This document shows positions 1 to 5,392 of a stretch of 21,134 nt of DNA, piece by piece. A model generated the notes under the pieces. The model saw nothing but the letters and a program-made list of their open reading frames with translations, was not told where the DNA came from and did no database searches. The translations under genes and the position numbers were made by a program. Source of the DNA: Atopobium sp. UBA2090. GTDB taxonomy: Bacteria; Actinomycetota; Coriobacteriia; Coriobacteriales; Atopobiaceae. Each line of letters starts with the position of its first letter. Within the stretch, counting starts at the first letter, position 1. The stretch covers positions 1-21,134 of the forward strand of contig DCZG01000059.1 of assembly GCA_002331575.1 (NCBI GenBank). Direction: 5' to 3'.

Positions 1-21
1 CTGTCCCCTTTTCCAGGTCGG
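1..21 (+). repeat. Truncated copy of the 27-nt palindromic repeat, leader of the phosphatase gene
   Basis: The first 15 bases (CTGTCCCCTTTTCCA) match the right part of the 27-nt unit described at 5349-5375. The match to the GH2 leader runs 21 bases (1-21 equals 5361-5381) and ends in the ribosome binding region of each gene. The left arm of the unit lies outside the window. Confidence 0.8.
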
Positions 22-28
22 GAGGGAC

Positions 29-679
29 ATGAAGACCGTCACCTTTACCTACGTCCGGCACGGTCGGACGGAGTTCAACCGAGACCACGTGATCCAGGGC
101 GGCCGCGTCGACTCCCCGCTCGACCCGGCGGGCCTCCCGTCCATCCATGCCACGGCCGCCGCACTGGCAGACCTGCCGTTCGCGCGCTGCTACGCCTCGC
201 CTCTGGGACGCGTCCTCCAGACCGCCGCCATTCTCGTCGACGGTCGCGACCTCCCCGTCCGGACCCTGGACGACCTGCGCGAGTTCGACTTCGGTGACAT
301 CGACGGCCATGCCTACCCCGGTCGGAGGATCACCTTCGCACGGTGCTTCGTCCGACAGGACTTCTCACCCGTCCACGGCGAGCAGGGCGAGCAGGTCCGA
401 GCGCGCGTGCGTCGGGCCTTTGCCACGATGTACGACGTGGCCGACGACGGAGACCAGGTCCTCGTCGTCGGCCACGGTGCGTTCTTCCGCTATGTGCTCC
501 TCGAGTACGGCGAGGGCGGCAACCTCGCGAGAAAGCTCAGGAGCGAGACCATTCGCACCCACAACGCGTCCATCGCCACGGTCGTGGGCAGCGACGGGAC
601 CTTCCGGCTCACGCAGCTCCCGCTCACGGCCAGGGAGTACCTCGCGAAGCCGAGGACGCCCCGGCGGCCCCCCGCGTGA
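29..679 (+). CDS. Histidine phosphatase family protein (phosphoglycerate mutase-like)
   Basis: Predicted 216-residue cytosolic phosphatase of the histidine phosphatase superfamily. The signature RHG motif is at residues 10-12, with H11 as the phospho-accepting histidine; R61 (in SPLGR), E85 (in LREFDFGD) and H149 (in VVGHGAF) supply the rest of the usual catalytic pocket. The length is normal for the small phosphatase branch and there is no signal peptide. The ATG at 29 is preceded by GGGAGG. The bases before that site are a copy of the same leader repeat found before the GH2 gene. It converges on the sucrose phosphorylase gene with a 20-bp gap. The substrate cannot be told from sequence; sugar phosphates or phosphoglycerate are the family norm. 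Family assignment is firm, function is not. Confidence 0.9.
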   Translation: MKTVTFTYVRHGRTEFNRDHVIQGGRVDSPLDPAGLPSIHATAAALADLPFARCYASPLGRVLQTAAILVDGRDLPVRTLDDLREFDFGDIDGHAYPGRRITFARCFVRQDFSPVHGEQGEQVRARVRRAFATMYDVADDGDQVLVVGHGAFFRYVLLEYGEGGNLARKLRSETIRTHNASIATVVGSDGTFRLTQLPLTAREYLAKPRTPRRPPA

Positions 680-699
680 CGGACGCCCCGAGCGCCCTC

Positions 700-2136
700 C
701 TACGAGTGCGTGATCGCGTACGAATGCCCGGCGAGGTCGCAGTCGAGCTGCGCCCAGGCGGTACCGTCGGCGGAGCTGCGACGGATGCGGAGCATGCCGT
801 CTGACGGCAGGCTGACCTCCATCTCGCCGTCGATGTCGAAGGCGGGATGGGAGTTCCTGAACTCCATGAGCGACACGAGCTCGCGCACCACCGGGCGCTC
901 GACCTCGGCGTCGATCTCCTCCCGGCTGTAGTAGTGGCGGTTGATGTTACGCCCCTCCTTCGTGCTCTCGAGGAAGTCAAGGTCGTTCTTGCCGGCGAGA
1001 AGGCCGACGTAGTAGACCATCGGGATGCCGGGCGCGAAGAACTGGATCGCACGCGCGAGCGCATAGGCGGCGTCGTCGTTGCCAAGCGCGGAATAGTAGG
1101 TGGTGTTCACCTGGTAGACATCGAGGTTGTTGTAGGCCTCGGTGTTGTAGACCTTCTTGACGTTGGCACCCTCGGAGAACATCTTCTCCTTCGTGAAGTC
1201 CACGGCATCGTCGGGCAGGAGGTCCTTCACGTCGACGATGCCGATGCCGTCGTGCGTGTCGAGGGTCGTGAACTGGTGCTTCGGGCACATCTCGAGCCAG
1301 CGCTTGAGGTAGGTCCCGTCGCCGGAGTAGAGGGCGTGGAGCACCATGACGGGCAGTGCGAAGTCGTAGATCCAGTAGCCCTTGTCGGCGACCTTCATCT
1401 GGATGCTGTAGTGCTCGTGGATCTCGGGGAGGATCATCGGCGCGTTGGGGCTCTTGGTCCCGTCGAGGACGCCCTGCATGGCGCCGAGCAGCTCCCAGGT
1501 GTCGGGCTCGACGAAGAAGCAGTTGGTGCCGACCCGCTTCGTGGCGTACGCGAAGGCGTCGAGACGGACGATCGAGGCGTTGTTCGCCGCCATGTTCTCG
1601 AGCGTCTCACGGAAGAAGCGCTGGGCTCGCTCGGAGCGCACGTTGATGTCGATCTGCTCGTCGCCGAACGTGCACCAGACCTTCTCGGTGGTACCGTCCG
1701 CGAACTCCGCGTCGATGTAGGGCGCACGGGGCTTGCGCTTGTAGATGAGGTCGACCTGCTCCTGGGTCGGCTCGCCGCCGGGCCAGAAGTCCTTGTAGCG
1801 GATGAAGAAGTCCGAGAACTCGGAAGCGTCCTTCTTGGCGAGAAAGTCCTGGAAGTAGGGGCTCTGCCGCGAGATGTGGTTGATCATGAAGTCGAACATG
1901 AGGTAGCGCTTCTCGCCGATGCGCCGCACGTCGTCCCAGGTGCCGAACTTCTCGTCGACCACGTCGTAGCGCATGGGGGCGAAGCCGCGGTCGGCCGAGC
2001 TCGGGAAGAAGGGCAGGATGTGAACGCCACCCACCGCCTTGTCGAAGTGCTCGTCGAGCACCTCACGAAGGTCGGTGAGGTTGGTGCCCAGGCTGTCCGC
2101 GTACGTGATGAGCATGATCTTGTTGCTGAACTTCAT
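700..2136 (-). CDS. gtfA: Sucrose phosphorylase (GH13 subfamily 18)
   Basis: 478 residues, the normal size for sucrose phosphorylase, which converts sucrose and phosphate to alpha-glucose-1-phosphate and fructose in the cytosol. The GH13 catalytic set is visible: nucleophile D193 in VRLDAFAY, acid/base E238 in ILPEIHEHY, and transition-state D296 in TLDTHDGIG. The N-terminal ITYADSLG and PFFPSSADRGF segments and the PEIHEHY motif are typical of the sucrose phosphorylase branch rather than of amylases. No signal peptide is present. The ATG is preceded by GGGGAGCAGG. It is divergent from GH32, with two cre-like operators in the shared intergenic region, so both are probably co-regulated by sugar. 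Close relatives phosphorolyse sucrose-6-phosphate or glucosylglycerate, so exact substrate is slightly open. Confidence 0.93.
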   Translation of the reverse strand: MKFSNKIMLITYADSLGTNLTDLREVLDEHFDKAVGGVHILPFFPSSADRGFAPMRYDVVDEKFGTWDDVRRIGEKRYLMFDFMINHISRQSPYFQDFLAKKDASEFSDFFIRYKDFWPGGEPTQEQVDLIYKRKPRAPYIDAEFADGTTEKVWCTFGDEQIDINVRSERAQRFFRETLENMAANNASIVRLDAFAYATKRVGTNCFFVEPDTWELLGAMQGVLDGTKSPNAPMILPEIHEHYSIQMKVADKGYWIYDFALPVMVLHALYSGDGTYLKRWLEMCPKHQFTTLDTHDGIGIVDVKDLLPDDAVDFTKEKMFSEGANVKKVYNTEAYNNLDVYQVNTTYYSALGNDDAAYALARAIQFFAPGIPMVYYVGLLAGKNDLDFLESTKEGRNINRHYYSREEIDAEVERPVVRELVSLMEFRNSHPAFDIDGEMEVSLPSDGMLRIRRSSADGTAWAQLDCDLAGHSYAITHS

Positions 2137-2202
2137 GGCCTGCTCCCCTGCGTCTGGTGGGTGTCCCGAAAGCCTCGGCGTCTCGGTCTGACGTCTGAGA
2201 GA

Positions 2203-2208
2203 AGCATA
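2203..2208 (-). promoter_or_regulatory. Candidate -10 of the sucrose phosphorylase promoter
   Basis: On the minus strand the hexamer is TATGCT, 26 bases downstream of the cre-like site at 2235-2252. The -35 region is poor (CCCTTG-like). The divergent GH32 promoter has the same layout (25 bases between site and -10), which supports both calls. Confidence 0.45.
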
Positions 2209-2234
2209 GTCCCCAGCGCGGTCGGCAAGGGTGT

Positions 2235-2252
2235 ATGAGAACGATTACACAT
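2235..2252 (-). promoter_or_regulatory. cre/LacI-type operator upstream of sucrose phosphorylase
   Basis: On the minus strand, positions 2249-2236 read TGTAATCGTTCTCA, which fits the classical catabolite-responsive element consensus TGWAANCGNTNWCA at every position. It is an imperfect palindrome centred on CG, as expected for LacI/GalR-family regulators. A second copy at 2337-2354 and a weaker one at 5202-5219 serve the neighbouring genes. The binding protein is not encoded in the window; CcpA or a local LacI-type regulator are both possible. Confidence 0.75.
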
Positions 2253-2336
2253 AGTGACCACCATCGGCGAGTGGCAGGTCCCGGCCAATGACGGCGTATC
2301 TTCGCTCGCGCGCACGCAACAAGCGATTTGATGCCT

Positions 2337-2354
2337 GTGTGAAATCGTTCTCAT
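2337..2354 (+). promoter_or_regulatory. cre/LacI-type operator upstream of GH32
   Basis: Positions 2340-2353 read TGAAATCGTTCTCA, a full match to TGWAANCGNTNWCA. The 10-base half ATCGTTCTCA is identical to the sites upstream of the sucrose phosphorylase and HAD genes, and it points toward its gene in each case. The site lies just upstream of where the -35 would be, so repression by road-block or activation are both possible. Confidence 0.75.
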
Positions 2355-2379
2355 GTCCTTCTCGCCGGCTTTTGTGCCG

Positions 2380-2385
2380 TATAGT
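2380..2385 (+). promoter_or_regulatory. Candidate -10 of the GH32 promoter
   Basis: TATAGT is five of six bases from the consensus. The expected -35 position holds only CCTTCT, a poor match. It lies 25 bases after the cre-like site and 35 bases before the chosen GH32 start. Confidence 0.5.
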
Positions 2386-2420
2386 CAGAGCATCGAATGA
2401 CTCCGGACGGATGGAGCATC

Positions 2421-3902
2421 ATGCCCAACAGCACATGGAACCTCGGCTTCCACCTTCACTCCCCCCGTGCCTGGATGAACGACCCCAACGGGTGCTGCCA
2501 GTTCCGCGGCGTCTACCACTTCTTCTACCAGTACGACCACGCCTGGCCGGAGGTCGACCAGAAGGGCTGGGGCGCCTTCTCCAGCACCGACCTCATCCAC
2601 TGGCGCTTTGACGGCGTGCCCCTGGAGCCCAGCATCCCCGAGGACCGGCACGGCACCTTCACCGGCACCACCTACGTCGAGAAGGGCACCGCCTCCGACG
2701 GGGGCGACAGGATGCGCGTGTTCTACACGGGCAACGTCGTCGATCCCGGCCCCGACCACAACGAGAAGGACTACGACTTCGTCTATGCCGGCCGCCAGGC
2801 GAACGAGCTCACGGTCGAGAGCGAGGACGGCGTCCACTTCTCCAACAAGCGCGTGGTCATCCCCGCCGCGGACTACCCGGACATCTGCAGCATGCACGTC
2901 CGCGACCCCAAGGTCTGGAAGGAGGACGGCAAGCTCCGGATGCTTCTCGGCGCCCGCCACGTCGACACCCACGGCATGGCCCTGCTCTACGACTCGGACG
3001 ACGGCTACACCTGGACGTTTCGCCAGTCCATCAACCCCAAGTACTTCTTCGGGTACGTGTGGGAGTGCCCGAACATCGTCCAGACCAGCGGTCACGACTA
3101 CCTGTCGATAAACCCGCAGGGCCTGCCGAGCCTCTACGACAAGTGGCAGAACATGTGGCAGTCGGGCTACATCCCGCTCCCCGGCCGCATCCTCGACACC
3201 CACGAGGTCGACGAGCGAAGCTTCGTCGAGTGGGACCACGGCCACGACTTCTACGCACCCCAGACCTTCCAGGACGAGCAGGGCCGCTGGATCCTGGTCG
3301 GCTGGCTCGGCACCTTTGACAAGCACTACACGTCCACGCCCGACGGCCTCGGCTGGTGGCACTGCCTCACGGTGCCCCGCGTGGTCACGCGCGACGAGGA
3401 GACCGGGCTTCTCCGCCAGAACCCGGTGCAGGAGCTGCGCCAGCTTCGCGGCAGGCAGCAGGTGCTCCGCAGGAACGAGCCCGTGAGGATCGAGGGGCGC
3501 CACGCCGACATCTCGCTCGAGCACATCTCCTCCGAGGTGGGCACGCTCACGATCGACGACTCGTTCCAGATCAGCTACGTGCAGGGCCGCCTCGCGATCA
3601 ACTACCTCGACAAGGAGTCCGCCGCGGGCAGGGCGGACCGCTTCATCCGCCTTCAGCGGCTCACGAGCCTGCGCGTCCTCGTGGACGGCTCGGTGGTCGA
3701 GGTCTACGCCAACGGAGGGGCCGACGTCTTCTCGAGCCGCTGGTTCCCGACCGAGAAGCCCGACCTCACGGTCGAGACGACGCTCGAGGCGGAGCGGTCG
3801 TTCGCCTATCCGATGAGGGACACGATGGCCGAGATGTACGCCACGGCGGTGGCGCCCGACCTCACGATGCCCGGCTGGAACGAGAAGCCCGCCGAGGGGT
3901 AG
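2421..3902 (+). CDS. GH32 beta-fructosidase (sucrose / fructooligosaccharide hydrolase)
   Basis: 493-residue intracellular GH32 enzyme that cleaves beta-fructosyl bonds in sucrose, sucrose-6-phosphate or short fructans. The five-bladed propeller motifs are intact: nucleophile D21 in WMNDPNG, transition-state D162 in VRDPKV, and acid/base E215 in WECPN. The C-terminal third matches the beta-sandwich module (DGSVVEVYANGG near the end). There is no secretion signal, so substrate must be imported. The ATG at 2421 is preferred because GGATGGAG lies six bases upstream; the in-frame ATG at 2397 has no ribosome binding site and sits close to the predicted transcript start. It is divergent from sucrose phosphorylase, so the cell can split sucrose by two routes. 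Whether the physiological substrate is phosphorylated cannot be told; no PTS or ABC transporter is in the window. Confidence 0.92.
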   Translation: MPNSTWNLGFHLHSPRAWMNDPNGCCQFRGVYHFFYQYDHAWPEVDQKGWGAFSSTDLIHWRFDGVPLEPSIPEDRHGTFTGTTYVEKGTASDGGDRMRVFYTGNVVDPGPDHNEKDYDFVYAGRQANELTVESEDGVHFSNKRVVIPAADYPDICSMHVRDPKVWKEDGKLRMLLGARHVDTHGMALLYDSDDGYTWTFRQSINPKYFFGYVWECPNIVQTSGHDYLSINPQGLPSLYDKWQNMWQSGYIPLPGRILDTHEVDERSFVEWDHGHDFYAPQTFQDEQGRWILVGWLGTFDKHYTSTPDGLGWWHCLTVPRVVTRDEETGLLRQNPVQELRQLRGRQQVLRRNEPVRIEGRHADISLEHISSEVGTLTIDDSFQISYVQGRLAINYLDKESAAGRADRFIRLQRLTSLRVLVDGSVVEVYANGGADVFSSRWFPTEKPDLTVETTLEAERSFAYPMRDTMAEMYATAVAPDLTMPGWNEKPAEG

Positions 3903-3930
3903 CGACTCGCGATCCGCGCTCGCGGGCTGT

Positions 3931-4083
3931 GCCAAAAGCCGAGAAGGATCCTTTGCCCTTATTGGTACCCTGCCAACTGGGCAAACGCCGCCGAGACAAA
4001 AGGGCCTTATTGGCACCCGCAGGTAGCAGGCTTGTCGCCTGCACCAAAAGCCGAGAAGGATCCTTTGGCGTTATTGGCATCGT
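3931..4083 (+). repeat. Tandem duplication, copy 1 (S1-T1-S2)
   Basis: This about 153-bp unit is repeated at 4084-4235. It starts with a 36-bp imperfect palindrome centred on GGATCC (S1, 3931-3966), continues with a T block (about 3972-4046, containing CAACTGGGCAAACGCCGCC, AAAGGGCCTTATTGGCACC and the hairpin GCAGG-CTTGTCG-CCTGC), and ends with a second palindrome (S2, 4043-4079). It is GC-moderate and non-coding, unlike the flanking genes. Confidence 0.85.
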
Positions 4084-4235
4084 ACCAATAAGCCGAAAGG
4101 ATCCTTTGGCGTTATTGGCACCCGCTCAACTGGGCAAACGCCGCCGGGACGAAAGGGCCTTATTGGCACCCGCAGGTAGACGGCTTGTCGCCTGCACCAG
4201 AAGCCGGAAAGGATCCTTCGACGTTATTGGTGCAG
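4084..4235 (+). repeat. Tandem duplication, copy 2 (S3-T2-S4)
   Basis: Second copy of the unit at 3931-4083, with the same order: palindrome S3 (4084-4120, ACCAATAAG and CGTTATTGG arms around GGATCC), block T2 (about 4126-4197), palindrome S4 (4195-4231). Differences are scattered substitutions, so the duplication is not fresh. S3 is the most symmetrical palindrome of the four. No ORF, CRISPR-like spacing or insertion sequence ends were recognised. Confidence 0.85.
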
Positions 4236-4306
4236 CGCGTTATTGTCGCAGCCCCGGACGGCGTCCTTCTCGCCAGCCGGAGCCGGACCGTCGACGATTG
4301 CCCTGG

Positions 4307-5152
4307 CTAGCCCTGGTACTCGGCGTCCCACTTCTCGAAGGCGCCGTCACCGAGCCTGGCGAGGTCCTCGAGGGCGTGTCCCACGGCATCGTCGTCGCAG
4401 AGGCCGATGTGGTGCCGCGCCACGGTCTTCACGCGGTCGTTGGCGTTCGCCACGGCGACCGAGTGCTCGACCGAGCTCAGAATCTGGTAGTCGTTGTCGG
4501 AGTCGCCGAAGCACACGACCTCGTCGCTTCGCACGGCGAGAAGAATCTGCAGGATGCGCAGGCCGGAGGCCTTGGACCACCCCTTGGGGACGCAGTCGAA
4601 CATGCGCGAGCCCGGCGAGATGAGGTCGATCTTGGGGCAGGCCGCGCGGACCTTCTCGCCCCACTCGACGTTGTCGACTCCCTCTGAGCCCTCCTCGAAG
4701 TGCAGGCCGGCGGTGATGATGGGCCATGCGGGGATGTCGTCGGGCTCGCAGATCTCCGCCGCGCGGCGCGATCCCCAGGTGGTGCCCATGAGGTTCGGGA
4801 GCGTGGTCCCCGAGATGAAGCCACCCGCGTCTCCGCGGCCGCTCACGTAAACGCCGGGCAGGTCGTAGACCATCTTCGCCATGTCCACGATGTTCTGCCG
4901 GTCCATGGCCGTCTCGTTCATGAGCGTGCCGTAGGCGTAGATCTTCTTGCCGTTGGAGAGCAGCGCCGTCTGCATGCACACGTCGTCGCCGCGGAACGAG
5001 TCGAGGACCGAGTCCCAGTCGCGACCGCTTGCCGGCCCGAAGAACACGCCCTGTTCGGTGAGGTCATGAATGGCGTTGAGAGCCCGCTCGCTCGCGGGCT
5101 TCTGGAACGGAAGCAGGGTGTTGTCCATGTCGGTCAGGATGAGCTTGATCAT
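4307..5152 (-). CDS. Cof-type HAD-IIB family phosphatase
   Basis: 281-residue cytosolic HAD hydrolase that probably dephosphorylates sugar phosphates or similar small metabolites. Motif I is DMDNT with D8 (nucleophile) and D10; motif II is S42 in GPASGR; motif III is K194 in KGWSKASGL; motif IV is GDSDND at 216-221, binding Mg2+. The type IIB cap lies between motifs II and III. The size is typical of the Cof family. The ATG has TTGGAGC upstream on the minus strand. A cre-like operator at 5202-5219 puts it in the same regulon as the sucrose phosphorylase and GH32 genes, suggesting it trims phosphorylated sugars produced during sucrose or fructose use. The substrate is inferred from context only. 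Confidence 0.9.
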   Translation of the reverse strand: MIKLILTDMDNTLLPFQKPASERALNAIHDLTEQGVFFGPASGRDWDSVLDSFRGDDVCMQTALLSNGKKIYAYGTLMNETAMDRQNIVDMAKMVYDLPGVYVSGRGDAGGFISGTTLPNLMGTTWGSRRAAEICEPDDIPAWPIITAGLHFEEGSEGVDNVEWGEKVRAACPKIDLISPGSRMFDCVPKGWSKASGLRILQILLAVRSDEVVCFGDSDNDYQILSSVEHSVAVANANDRVKTVARHHIGLCDDDAVGHALEDLARLGDGAFEKWDAEYQG

Positions 5153-5201
5153 CGTGCTCCAATCGTCGCGGAAGGCTTAGCACATCCTAGCATGTACGGA
5201 C

Positions 5202-5219
5202 GTGAGAACGATACCATAT
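5202..5219 (-). promoter_or_regulatory. cre/LacI-type operator upstream of the HAD gene
   Basis: On the minus strand 5216-5203 reads TGGTATCGTTCTCA. It shares the 10-base half ATCGTTCTCA with the two sites at 2235-2252 and 2337-2354 but departs from the cre consensus at two positions in the other half. A TAGGAT hexamer at 5189-5184 (minus) could be the -10, which would place the site over the -35 region, a repressing position. Confidence 0.6.
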
Positions 5220-5236
5220 CCGCGGACAGCACCTGG

Positions 5237-5251
5237 GATAGGTGACAGGCT
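5237..5251. repeat. Possible degenerate relative of the GGGGACAGGTT repeat
   Basis: GATAGGTGACAGGCT resembles the core of the 27-nt repeat (AAAAGGGGACAGGTT), but the TGGAAAA and TTTTCCA arms are missing. It could be chance or a second repeat family with a similar core. Confidence 0.3.
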
Positions 5252-5348
5252 CCGTCTTCGGTTCTCGCGCTCGGAAAAGCGGTTTTCTCAGAGGCCGTCC
5301 GCAACCCCTGGGCGACAATGACTAAGCATCGATAACCCGGCGAAAACC

Positions 5349-5375
5349 TGGAAAATCAACCTGTCCCCTTTTCCA
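5349..5375 (-). repeat. 27-nt palindromic repeat unit in the GH2 leader
   Basis: On the minus strand the unit reads TGGAAAA, then the core GGGGACAGGTTGA, then TTTTCCA. The arms pair in a 10-bp stem when flanks are included (5346-5355 with 5369-5378, ACCTGGAAAA against TTTTCCAGGT). The hairpin ends one base before the GGAGGAG ribosome binding site of the GH2 gene (5380-5386), so it could tune its translation or stabilise the 5' end. Confidence 0.85.
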
Positions 5376-5392
5376 GGTCGGAGGAGCGAGCC

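Larger units (their letters stand above)
3903..4306. other. 404-bp intergenic region between convergent GH32 and HAD genes
   Basis: No credible gene is present. Positions 3931-4235 are filled by a two-copy duplicated array of hairpin elements (separate entries). The remaining flanks (3903-3930 and 4236-4306) show no recognisable signal. The region separates the 3' ends of two genes, so it may act as a transcription barrier for both. Confidence 0.8.

Noticed and set aside
2397..2420. Upstream ATG of GH32
   Set aside because: No ribosome binding site precedes it, it is only about five bases from the predicted transcript start, and ATG 2421 has a well-spaced GGAG.
3931..4235. CRISPR array
   Set aside because: Repeats are only two long tandem copies with internal palindromes; there are no regular unique spacers and no cas genes.
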